A stretch of 21,791 nt of DNA from NCBI GenBank assembly GCA_020024235.1, contig JAHHUA010000010.1, positions 1 to 21,791 of the forward strand. The letters run 5' to 3'. Shown here in pieces: positions 5,726-12,838 of this stretch (positions are counted from its first letter, which is position 1; every line of letters starts with the position of its first letter). The stretch comes from Oscillospiraceae bacterium. GTDB taxonomy: Bacteria > Bacillota > Clostridia > Oscillospirales > Ruminococcaceae. Both the position numbers and the translations under genes were made by a program. The notes under the pieces are model-generated. The model ran no database searches. It had not been told where the DNA came from and worked only from the letters and a program-made list of their open reading frames with translations.

Positions 5726-7309
5726 TTATGGTTTGTAAATTTTCATTATTTCCTCTGCCACAGCTATTCCGTCCATAGCGGCACTCATAATTCCTCCGGC
5801 ATATCCGGCACCTTCTCCACATGGGTATAATCCTTCTATACCTATAGCACATTTAGCTTCGTTTCGGCTTATTCTTACCGGTGATGAAGTTCTTGTTTCC
5901 ACTCCTGTCATAACGCTTTCAGCCATGGCAAAACCTTTTATTTTCCTATCAAAATTATAAAGTCCTGCTTTCATCATTTCCGTTATTTGTACAGGGAAAA
6001 TTTCGTTAAAATCCGCATCTTCCACGCCTAAGGCATAAGTGGGTAAAACCTTGCCGAAATTACAGCCTTTTTTACCTGTGAGAAAATTCCCTACAGTTTG
6101 ACAGGGAGCTTTATAACTTTTGGTGAGATTATAAGCTTTCTGTTCCAAATTTCTCTGAAAATTAATTCCGCTGTCCCAGTCCTTTCCGAAGTCATCTTCA
6201 TTTACTGATACTACAAAAGCACTGTTGGCATTTATGCCGTCACGAAGATATTCACTCATTCCGTTAGTTACAATGCCGCCTTCTTCCGAAGATGAAGGCA
6301 CAACCACCCCTCCGGGACACATACAGAATGTATACACTGCTTTTTCTCCCTGACGAAGTGAAAGCTGATATTCTCCTCTTGGCAAAACAGGATTTTTAAA
6401 ATTAGCACCATACAATGCCTTTTCCAAATCCTCCTGTAAATGTTCTATACGCACTCCCACTGAAAAAGGCTTATTTTGTATAAACACACCTCTGTCAAAT
6501 AGTGTTTTAAAAGTATCTCTGGCACTGTGTCCCAAAGCTAAAACTACATTTTCCGCTTCATGCCAGCTACTTCCGAATTTAATTTCGGAAATTCTTCTGT
6601 TTTTTATTTTTATATCCTGAAGTTCTGTGGAAAAAAGCACTTTTCCTCCAAGAGATATAATTTCTTCTCTGATGTTTTTTACAACATCTCTGAGAATATC
6701 CGTACCAATATGAGGTTTAGCTTTGTAGAGTATATCTTTTGGAGCTTTGCATTTTACAAATTCATTTAAAATATATCCGGTAAAAGGACTTTTTACACGA
6801 CAGGTGAGTTTACCGTCGGAAAAAGTTCCGGCACCCCCTTCACCGAACTGCACATTTGAGGCAGGATTTAATTTACCGCTGTTCCAAAATTCGGATACTG
6901 ATTTTATTCTCTCCTCAATAGGCTGTCCTCTTTCGATAATAACAGGTTTATACCCCATTTTGGCCAAAGTAAGTCCTGCAAACATTCCGGCAGGCCCAAA
7001 TCCTATAATATAGGGTGGAAAAGATATTTTCTTCTCCCCCACTTCAAATTTTATTTCTTCATCGGCAATATATTTGACATCTGAATTGCAAAGTTTATCA
7101 CAGATTTTTTTTTCATCACCTGAAATTTTTGCCGAAACACTGTAAACCATTTTCATATTATTCTGTTTGCGGGCATCAAGTGAAGTTTTGGCAATACCGA
7201 TATATTCTATATCACTTTCCGAAACTTTCAGAATTTTAACAGCTTTTTTTATAGCATTTTCTTTAGGTTCTTCCGGGTTTAATTTTATATTGTTTACTGT
7301 AAGTGACAT
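5726..7309 (-). CDS. FAD-dependent dehydrogenase/oxidoreductase (COG2509-like)
   Basis: The product is a 527-residue cytoplasmic flavoprotein. After a small N-terminal domain of about 95 residues comes a Rossmann FAD site, IIGFGPAGMFAGLTLA (101-116), with the ribose-binding glutamate at the end of the second strand (VIIERG, E126). Further on are EGGAGTFSDGKL, a second NAD/FAD-type segment (VVLALGHSARDT) and a C-terminal flavin-contact motif, GEGAGYAGGIMSAAMDG. This architecture fits the widespread, poorly characterised bacterial FAD-dependent protein family. Substrate and electron acceptor are unknown. It starts two bases after the cdaR stop, with AAAGGA as ribosome site, so translation is probably coupled. 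The neighbourhood suggests but does not prove a link with c-di-AMP or envelope physiology. Confidence 0.85.
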   Translation of the reverse strand: MSLTVNNIKLNPEEPKENAIKKAVKILKVSESDIEYIGIAKTSLDARKQNNMKMVYSVSAKISGDEKKICDKLCNSDVKYIADEEIKFEVGEKKISFPPYIIGFGPAGMFAGLTLAKMGYKPVIIERGQPIEERIKSVSEFWNSGKLNPASNVQFGEGGAGTFSDGKLTCRVKSPFTGYILNEFVKCKAPKDILYKAKPHIGTDILRDVVKNIREEIISLGGKVLFSTELQDIKIKNRRISEIKFGSSWHEAENVVLALGHSARDTFKTLFDRGVFIQNKPFSVGVRIEHLQEDLEKALYGANFKNPVLPRGEYQLSLRQGEKAVYTFCMCPGGVVVPSSSEEGGIVTNGMSEYLRDGINANSAFVVSVNEDDFGKDWDSGINFQRNLEQKAYNLTKSYKAPCQTVGNFLTGKKGCNFGKVLPTYALGVEDADFNEIFPVQITEMMKAGLYNFDRKIKGFAMAESVMTGVETRTSSPVRISRNEAKCAIGIEGLYPCGEGAGYAGGIMSAAMDGIAVAEEIMKIYKP

Positions 7310-7311
7310 TG

Positions 7312-8565
7312 TTATTCCTTTTCTTTGATATTAATAATAACCTGATGATTTCCGTTTGCCCAAACAAGTCCTTTGGACGGAGCATAAATTGTAACAGGTG
7401 CTTTTATTTTACCCACTACTAAATCCAAATCGGAAACATCTATTTCAGCTACAATATCATCAGATGTCATCATTTCCAAAACATCCTCATAACCAACCAT
7501 AGTAACATTGTTGATTTTTGAGGTAACTACATTTATATCATATTTTGCGGGAGGATTTACTATTTTAAAATTATCCACCGTAAATTTCTTGGTACCCATA
7601 TTTGTCATATCAAAATCCACTACAACATTTTCAATATTTTCGATATTTACATATCCGGGCATTAAACTTACATTATAGGAGTAAATACTTTGAGTATTAA
7701 GTTCTTTTATATCCACATAACCAAGATTTATTTCCGTGTAATTATCAATGGAATCCACAGGACCTGCTACAGTAATTGTTTCATTTGACAATGTGTACTG
7801 AAGTTTATCTATAGGGAAATTCTTAGGCACATTGAGGAAACTTACTTTGACCGGAACTTCCTTGGTTTTTAAAACAGGTATGGTAACATCGGCTGAAGTA
7901 GCATCCAAATTAATATGAGATGTATCAACTATATTGCCTTCTTTATCAAGAAGAACTATCTTGCCTTTAGAAGTTTCGGTTTTTTCCAATGTGTAGTTAA
8001 GTTCCAAATCCACTACAGCACGGCTGACCTTTGCCACATCTATTTCAGGACCTGTTATAACAACTTCGGAAGGAGATATGGTTTCATTTTCCAGATAATA
8101 ACCCTGAGGAATAGTTACACCACTTAGATTTAACTCCACAGGTAAATGTTTTGTAGTGAGCCTGTCAACCTTTATTTTTATGGTTTCCGGTTTAATAGAC
8201 ATAACTTTAAAGCCTTTGTTGTTTACATCTACTCCTTCAAGTCTTAAATCATACACACCGGGAGAACTTATATTTGAAAGCTGTGCTGAAATTTTTATAT
8301 CATCATTTTCCAAATTTCCCAGTATATATGCTTCACCCTGTACTTCGACATTTACATATTCCTGTTTTTCTTTAATAACACTGAGTCCCAATGACCCCAG
8401 TACACTGCCCTCCACATCTATGGATACAGGTATGCCTTTTCTAAGCACTTTTGAATCTGTATCTATGGCACTTCTGACAATGAACCACCCCAATATTGCA
8501 ATTATAAGGGAAACTATTGCCAAAAATAAACTATCATCAAAAATTGATGTTTTTTTCTTATTCAT
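7312..8565 (-). CDS. cdaR: CdaR, YbbR-domain regulator of diadenylate cyclase
   Basis: This is a 417-residue membrane-anchored protein. One N-terminal membrane segment (about 10-30) is followed by a mostly beta-strand extracytoplasmic part with about four YbbR-type repeats. Typical repeat phrases are recognisable: VPVSIDVEG-like starts, LPVELNLSGVTIPQGYYLEN, VVITGPEIDVAKVSRAVVDLEL, VPVKVSF and ITVAGPVDSIDNYTEI. YbbR/CdaR is known to bind and modulate CdaA at the membrane. Its ATG at 8565 comes directly after the cdaA stop codon. Its ribosome site (AAGGAGGAAAC) lies inside the last codons of cdaA, so the two are translationally coupled. In many Firmicutes glmM follows; here a FAD-dependent dehydrogenase does. 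Confidence 0.92.
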   Translation of the reverse strand: MNKKKTSIFDDSLFLAIVSLIIAILGWFIVRSAIDTDSKVLRKGIPVSIDVEGSVLGSLGLSVIKEKQEYVNVEVQGEAYILGNLENDDIKISAQLSNISSPGVYDLRLEGVDVNNKGFKVMSIKPETIKIKVDRLTTKHLPVELNLSGVTIPQGYYLENETISPSEVVITGPEIDVAKVSRAVVDLELNYTLEKTETSKGKIVLLDKEGNIVDTSHINLDATSADVTIPVLKTKEVPVKVSFLNVPKNFPIDKLQYTLSNETITVAGPVDSIDNYTEINLGYVDIKELNTQSIYSYNVSLMPGYVNIENIENVVVDFDMTNMGTKKFTVDNFKIVNPPAKYDINVVTSKINNVTMVGYEDVLEMMTSDDIVAEIDVSDLDLVVGKIKAPVTIYAPSKGLVWANGNHQVIINIKEKE

Positions 8566-9468
8566 TTACTTTGTTTCCTCCTTGCCAATGTTGTTATTGT
8601 TGTTATTATTTTTGTTCTTTTTAGTTCTTGAAAAATTCTTTTTGTTGCTTTGTTTATCCTGATCGGAAACTATAAGCTCAGATCTCAATTTTGAGGCAAG
8701 CTGTTCAGGAGTAAGTCCTCTTATCAATCTCCCGTTTTGAGCCACTGTTATTACTCCTGTTTCTTCCGATACAACAACTACTACGGCATCGGAGTTTTCA
8801 CTCATTCCCAAAGCCGATCTGTGTCTTGTGCCAAGTTCATTGCTTATTGTATAGTTTTCGGAAAGAGGAAGGAAACATCCCCCTGCATATATTCTTCCAT
8901 CTCGTACAATCATGGCACCGTCATGCAAAGGTGAATTTACAAAAAACAAATTTCCAATAAGCTCCACACTGGGAGTTGCATCAACCACAGTACCTGTTTT
9001 AATAATTTCACCTAATTTTGTTTTTCTTTCAAATACTATTAAAGCACCTGTTTTCTTTTTGGAAAGTATACCGCAGGCTTCTGCAAATATGTTAATAGCT
9101 TTTTTCAGCATAACTACATCTTTAACTTCGTTTTGCTGTGAGAAGAAATTTAATGATGAAAAATCACTTCTTCCCATATGTTCCAACGCTTTTCTAAGTT
9201 CCGGCTGAAACAGTACCAAAAGTGCCAAAAGTCCCACTTGAAGTACGCTTTTGAGTAAAAAACTTATAGTTTTAAGTTCCAGTGTATTGGCAATAAAATA
9301 AAACAAAAGTATACCAACTATACCTTTCATAAGCTGCATGGCTCGTGTTTCTCTCAAAAGTTTTATAAGCTGGTATACCAAAACAGCTACCAATAGTATA
9401 TCCAATATATCAAAAAATGTTATGGAACGGATTATACCTGTAAAATCGTATAAATTCTGTGAAAACAT
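8566..9468 (-). CDS. cdaA: Diadenylate cyclase CdaA (c-di-AMP synthase)
   Basis: CdaA condenses two ATP into the second messenger c-di-AMP. The 300-residue product has three N-terminal membrane segments (about 18-36, 44-62, 70-87) and a cytoplasmic DAC domain. Both catalytic motifs are intact: DGA at 183-185 (SPLHDGAMIV) and RHR at 215-217 (GTRHRSALG). After the domain (about residue 266) the tail is low-complexity and basic, with seven consecutive asparagines (287-293) encoded by a run of AAC/AAT triplets at 8590-8610. This tail is unlikely to be catalytic. ATG at 9468 has AAGGAGAAG upstream. A possible extended -10 box and a palindrome lie just before it. The gene overlaps functionally with cdaR, which begins at the next base. 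Confidence 0.97.
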   Translation of the reverse strand: MFSQNLYDFTGIIRSITFFDILDILLVAVLVYQLIKLLRETRAMQLMKGIVGILLFYFIANTLELKTISFLLKSVLQVGLLALLVLFQPELRKALEHMGRSDFSSLNFFSQQNEVKDVVMLKKAINIFAEACGILSKKKTGALIVFERKTKLGEIIKTGTVVDATPSVELIGNLFFVNSPLHDGAMIVRDGRIYAGGCFLPLSENYTISNELGTRHRSALGMSENSDAVVVVVSEETGVITVAQNGRLIRGLTPEQLASKLRSELIVSDQDKQSNKKNFSRTKKNKNNNNNNNIGKEETK

Positions 9469-9485
9469 ATATTTCTTCTCCTTTG

Positions 9486-9507
9486 TATTAAAAGTGAACT
9501 TTTAATA
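9486..9507. promoter_or_regulatory. 10-bp palindrome upstream of cdaA
   Basis: TATTAAAAGT and ACTTTTAATA flank a 2-base centre (GA). With so short a centre it looks more like an operator than an RNA hairpin. On the minus strand a possible extended -10 box (TGTTATCAT, hexamer at 9509-9514) lies immediately upstream, so the palindrome would cover the transcript start. The -35 match is poor, so both promoter and operator are tentative. Confidence 0.35.
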
Positions 9508-9544
9508 TATGATAACACATTTATTCCATAATTAATATAGTTTT

Positions 9545-10678
9545 TTAATTTTTTTCTAATAATTTTCCCAATTTTAATACTTCATCATTATTATTAAAAC
9601 ATCCAAACACTGCTCTTACAGCTCCATAATCAGAAGTACCTGCTTTTTTGTGGGCAAGTGGTGAGCAATGCAGTCCCCCTCTTAAACAAAAACCTTTTTC
9701 TCCCAGTTTTGCACAAAGCTCCTCTGAATAAATTCCTTTTACATTAAAAGTAATCATAGGCATAGCCTCTCCCAGATTTGGATATTCGGAATAAATTATT
9801 ATATTTTTATTTCGTGAAATAATATCATATAAATTTTGTGCAAGTTTCATTTCATGTTCATAAATTCTGTTCATACCTACTTTATTGATATAATCCAGTC
9901 CTGCGCCCAAACACATTATTCCCAAAGTATTTACAGTTCCACATTCCAGTCTATCCGGTGTAAAATCGGGATAATCAAGACTAAAAGACATACTGCCTGT
10001 ACCGCCTACTCTGGCTGGTTTTAAAAGCTCACCTTTATCAGTAATTAAAACTCCCACTCCCGTAGTTCCGAGTAAACTTTTATGCCCGGCTAAACATAAA
10101 AAATCTATACAGCATTTTTTCATATCTATGGGTAAAAGTCCACCGCTTTGAGCTGCGTCCACCATATAAAGTATATCATTATCATGACAAGCCTTTCCGA
10201 TTTTTTCTATTGGCAGAACCTTGCCCAAAACATTTGAGGCATGAGTAGTTATAACTAATTTTGTGTTAGGTCTTATTTTAGTTTTTATGCTTTCAACTGT
10301 AAGATTTTCGTTTTCAAAGGTTTCCGCAACATCATAAGTTATAATCCCCTCTTTTGCCAGACGATAAACAGGTCTTGCTACTGCATTATGCTCCATATCT
10401 GATATAACAGCATGATCACCTTTTTTTAAATACCCGTTTATAACCATATTGCAGGAATCGGTACAGTTATATGTAAAAATTATATTTTCCTCATTAGCTG
10501 TTTTAAACATATTTTTAAGTTTAGTTCTCACTTCAAATATTTTTTCTGCAGTTTTAACAGAAAGACTGTATCCCCCTCTGCCGGGATTACCCCCGTATTT
10601 ATAAAAATATTCATCTGCTGCATTTTTAACCATAGCAGGTTTTGGAAATGATGTGGCTCCGTTGTCAAAATATATCAT
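9545..10678 (-). CDS. Class V aminotransferase, cysteine desulfurase family
   Basis: The product is a PLP enzyme of 377 residues related to NifS/SufS. Visible signatures are the N-terminal IYFDNGATSFPKP, the cofactor residues D174/Q177 (MVDAAQSGG), the PLP-binding lysine K200 (LAGHKSLLG), and a late RGGLHCSPLAH motif with the candidate persulfide cysteine C338. That last motif is typical of the desulfurase-like subfamily found in Firmicutes, often next to DUF3343 genes and sometimes with selenium genes. It probably releases sulfur or selenium from (seleno)cysteine; the acceptor is unknown. ATG at 10678 is chosen because GGAGGT lies five bases upstream. A 17-residue longer frame would run through the terminator hairpin at 10702-10745. 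The gene has no room for its own promoter behind that hairpin. Confidence 0.88.
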   Translation of the reverse strand: MIYFDNGATSFPKPAMVKNAADEYFYKYGGNPGRGGYSLSVKTAEKIFEVRTKLKNMFKTANEENIIFTYNCTDSCNMVINGYLKKGDHAVISDMEHNAVARPVYRLAKEGIITYDVAETFENENLTVESIKTKIRPNTKLVITTHASNVLGKVLPIEKIGKACHDNDILYMVDAAQSGGLLPIDMKKCCIDFLCLAGHKSLLGTTGVGVLITDKGELLKPARVGGTGSMSFSLDYPDFTPDRLECGTVNTLGIMCLGAGLDYINKVGMNRIYEHEMKLAQNLYDIISRNKNIIIYSEYPNLGEAMPMITFNVKGIYSEELCAKLGEKGFCLRGGLHCSPLAHKKAGTSDYGAVRAVFGCFNNNDEVLKLGKLLEKN

Positions 10679-10701
10679 AAAATACCTCCATAAAAAATAA
10701 A

Positions 10702-10745
10702 AAGAGAAATGAAGAATTTTATTTTTCATTCTTCATTTCTCTTTC
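10702..10745 (-). terminator. Terminator-like hairpin between the DUF3343 and aminotransferase genes
   Basis: A perfect 16-bp inverted repeat (10702-10717 with 10730-10745) with a 12-nt loop is followed on the minus strand by TTATTTTTTATGG. It lies 10 bases after the DUF3343 stop and 12-13 bases before the ribosome site of the aminotransferase. It has the form of an intrinsic terminator, though the stem is A/T-rich (four G-C pairs). Partial read-through would be needed to express the next gene. Confidence 0.75.
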
Positions 10746-10755
10746 CCTTTAAATT

Positions 10756-10974
10756 TTAATCCGTAATTTCAGTTATTTTAAAGCCATTTTGAGAAAGTAT
10801 ACTCAAAGCTCTGTTTAAATCATTCATACTGACTCTCAGTCCGTATCCGCAGCCGTATTTTGCCACGGCATAGACATTTCTTTCCATTGAATTTTTTATA
10901 TTATTATTATTTAATAAGTTTTGTCCTCTCATAGCATGGGTTATGGACTTTAGAATAATTAATTTAGTTTTCAT
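10756..10974 (-). CDS. DUF3343 (putative Se/S carrier-like) protein
   Basis: This is a small cytoplasmic protein of 72 residues with the DUF3343 pattern: an N-terminal beta strand (KLIILKSITHAMRGQNLL), a central YGCGYGLRV motif (40-48) with a single cysteine C42, and a C-terminal helix and strand. The family is described as sulfur/selenium carrier-like and is often beside cysteine-desulfurase-like genes, as here. C42 may accept sulfur or selenium from the neighbouring enzyme; this is inference. ATG at 10974 is preferred because GGAGGT lies seven bases upstream. An upstream GTG at 10989 would place that ribosome site inside the coding region. Confidence 0.85.
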   Translation of the reverse strand: MKTKLIILKSITHAMRGQNLLNNNNIKNSMERNVYAVAKYGCGYGLRVSMNDLNRALSILSQNGFKITEITD

Positions 10975-11001
10975 TTTATGCACCTCCACCCATCAAGGGC
11001 T

Positions 11002-11030
11002 TTTTAACATATAATATGCACAAATGTCAA
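11002..11030 (-). promoter_or_regulatory. Possible promoter of the DUF3343 gene
   Basis: A perfect TTGACA (11025-11030) lies 10 bp after the ispF stop. At 17-bp spacing the -10 position reads TTAAAA (11002-11007), which is a poor match. The better TATTAT is too close. The promoter is plausible because of its position in a 65-bp gap, but weak. Confidence 0.4.
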
Positions 11031-11039
11031 CTTTTGCTA

Positions 11040-11522
11040 TTATTTATAAAGCAGTGCTACACAGTGGACAGATACACCTTCTTCTCTGCCTGTAAATCCC
11101 AAATGTTCTTCGGTGGTGGCTTTTACATTAACCTGATTTATATGAATTTTGGCTCTTTCAGCTATACTTTGGCGAATTTTTTCTATATATGGTGACAATT
11201 TAGGTTTTTGTGCAATTACAGTTATATCCATATTTAAAATTGAATATCCTTCTTTTTTCATAATATCCAAAACTTTATCAAAAAGCACCATACTGTCTGC
11301 GTCCTTATATGTCATATCAGTGTCAGGAAAAAGCTTTCCTATATCACCTTTTGCCATAGCTCCCAAAAAACTGTCCATCACCGCATGAATAAGCACATCA
11401 CCATCAGAATGGGCAATCAGTCCTCTGCTATATGGAATTTCCACTCCGCCCAGTATAAATTTCCTGCCTTCAGCAAGCTTATGTACATCATATCCATGGC
11501 CTATTCGCAAATCAGACAACAT
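11040..11522 (-). CDS. ispF: 2-C-methyl-D-erythritol 2,4-cyclodiphosphate synthase
   Basis: IspF closes the cyclic diphosphate in the fifth step of the MEP isoprenoid pathway, releasing CMP. The product is 160 residues, the usual length for this trimeric enzyme. RIGHGYDVH (6-14) carries metal ligands D12 and H14, and DVLIHAVMD supplies the third, H46. LFPDTD, VNVKATTEEHLGFTGREEG and the C-terminal family motifs are intact. ATG at 11522 lies two bases after the ispD stop, with GAGAGGAG in the end of ispD as ribosome site. The two genes are therefore translationally coupled. This gene order (ispD then ispF) is common, and the two are fused in some bacteria. Confidence 0.97.
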   Translation of the reverse strand: MLSDLRIGHGYDVHKLAEGRKFILGGVEIPYSRGLIAHSDGDVLIHAVMDSFLGAMAKGDIGKLFPDTDMTYKDADSMVLFDKVLDIMKKEGYSILNMDITVIAQKPKLSPYIEKIRQSIAERAKIHINQVNVKATTEEHLGFTGREEGVSVHCVALLYK

Positions 11523-11524
11523 GA

Positions 11525-12241
11525 TTACACATCTCCTCTCACATTAATCAGTGCTTCTGCAACAGGTATATCTTCGGGAGTAGTAAGCTTAATATTGTAA
11601 TATTCACCCTTGGATATGAAAACTTTTTTGCCGACTGCTTCAACAAGCTGGCAGTCATCAGTATAATCTTTGTTATTTTCCTTGGCAACAATGACAGCTT
11701 CGTTATACAGATCGGTTCTAAACACCTGAGGAGTTTGTATTATATACATTTCATCTCTGTTTGGTGTATTATTTATAAAATCATTTTGTACCATTTTTAT
11801 TGTGTCTTTAACAGGAATACCGGCAGCCGCAGCTCCGTAAAGCATTGCTCCGTTTATGGCAGCATTTATAATTTTTTGACTTACCAAAGGTCTTGCACCG
11901 TCATGTATACAGTAATAATCGGTTTGGCTGTCAATTTCTCTTATTCCCGCAAAAACAGAGGCTTGCCTGGTATCCTTTCCTCCCACTATTGTTTTAATCT
12001 TTTTAATGTGGTAATAATTAACTATTCTGGTAACTTCGGATATATTTTCTTCTCTTACCACCAAAACTATTTCACTTATAAGAGGGGATTTTTCAAATGC
12101 CTCCAAGGTGTGTACTACACTGGGAACTCCCGCTATTCTGGCAAGCTGTTTATCAATTCCCAGCATTCTGCTGGATTTTCCCGCTGCCACAATTATAGCC
12201 GCTACTTTCGGCTGTCTTTTTTCCTTTTTTATAATACTCAT
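11525..12241 (-). CDS. ispD: 2-C-methyl-D-erythritol 4-phosphate cytidylyltransferase
   Basis: IspD transfers CMP to methylerythritol phosphate, the third step of the MEP pathway. The 238-residue product has the nucleotidyltransferase N-terminus AAIIVAAGKSSRM (14-26) with the CTP-binding glycine-rich loop. Other family motifs follow: CIHDGARPLV, AAGIPVKDTIK, QTPQVFRTDLYNEA and YTDDCQLVEAVG. The ten-residue basic N-terminal extension is short. The start ATG at 12241 follows a strong GGGAGGGG site. It lies 45 bp after the lipoprotein stop with no terminator seen, so the lipoprotein, ispD and ispF may form one operon. Confidence 0.97.
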   Translation of the reverse strand: MSIIKKEKRQPKVAAIIVAAGKSSRMLGIDKQLARIAGVPSVVHTLEAFEKSPLISEIVLVVREENISEVTRIVNYYHIKKIKTIVGGKDTRQASVFAGIREIDSQTDYYCIHDGARPLVSQKIINAAINGAMLYGAAAAGIPVKDTIKMVQNDFINNTPNRDEMYIIQTPQVFRTDLYNEAVIVAKENNKDYTDDCQLVEAVGKKVFISKGEYYNIKLTTPEDIPVAEALINVRGDV

Positions 12242-12286
12242 ATTTCCCCTCCCTGATTTATTTAAAAATATATGCTTTAATATAAA

Positions 12287-12691
12287 TTAATATCCATGGT
12301 CCATATGTACCCAGTTTTTGCCCTTATCTCTTGCTAAAATCCATTGCCAGCGTTTATATGTGGAATTGGGATTTAAGCTTCCGTCGCCCCCTGTTGAATC
12401 TACATCAAAAGATGATATTAAAATAATAACTTCATCTTTTTGGTATTGTTTTTGCCATTCTTCAAATTCATCACTGAGTTCATCACCTATATAGCTTATT
12501 TCCGTCAAAGTGCAGCCTTTAAAATTCTTTTTAAAATATTTTAAAGTTGTATCTATGGCATTTTCAATATCTTTTTTGGAATAAATATTTGAGCTCACTT
12601 CATTAATTGTAACATTTTTTATGTTTCCGCCACAGGATGTCAAAATAAATAACATGGATAATGTTAAAAATATCGCTGTAACTTTTTTCAT
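12287..12691 (-). CDS. Small secreted lipoprotein
   Basis: This is a 134-residue protein with a lipoprotein signal peptide: MKK, a hydrophobic stretch (about 5-16) and the lipobox LTSC with the modified cysteine at position 20. The mature part is polar. A C-terminal region (FDVDSTGGDGSLNPNSTY then WQWILARDKG and VHMDHGY) has a composition and phrasing I associate with DUF4829/DUF5104-like Firmicutes lipoproteins. I recall this only loosely and cannot name a function. ATG at 12691 is preferred to an upstream in-frame ATG at 12718 because AAAGGA lies between them. The gene sits between polC and ispD, with a possible promoter at 12756-12783. Confidence 0.8.
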   Translation of the reverse strand: MKKVTAIFLTLSMLFILTSCGGNIKNVTINEVSSNIYSKKDIENAIDTTLKYFKKNFKGCTLTEISYIGDELSDEFEEWQKQYQKDEVIILISSFDVDSTGGDGSLNPNSTYKRWQWILARDKGKNWVHMDHGY

Positions 12692-12755
12692 ATCTTTCAA
12701 TCCTTTCCTTTTACACATAAAAATACATATAAGTCATAAGTTGCTTTGTTTTTTT

Positions 12756-12783
12756 ATGTTATGCCAATGTTACAGACTGTAAA
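12756..12783 (-). promoter_or_regulatory. Possible promoter of the lipoprotein-ispD-ispF unit
   Basis: TTTACA (12778-12783) and TAACAT (12756-12761) on the minus strand are spaced by 16 bp in the 147-bp gap after polC. Both boxes are one or two bases off consensus. No convincing terminator for polC is visible, so read-through from the upstream operon is also possible. Confidence 0.4.
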
Positions 12784-12838
12784 ATCTAATTTTAAAAATC
12801 CTAAATTTAAAATTTAATAGATTGTACTGCCTTACCTT

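Noticed and set aside
10679..10729. 17-residue N-terminal extension of the class V aminotransferase
   Set aside because: The extension is translated from the terminator hairpin and the ribosome site. GGAGGT points to the ATG at 10678.
12785..12825. A/T-only inverted repeat after polC as a terminator
   Set aside because: The arms are imperfect and contain almost no G-C pairs, and the T-tract is poor. I cannot support it.
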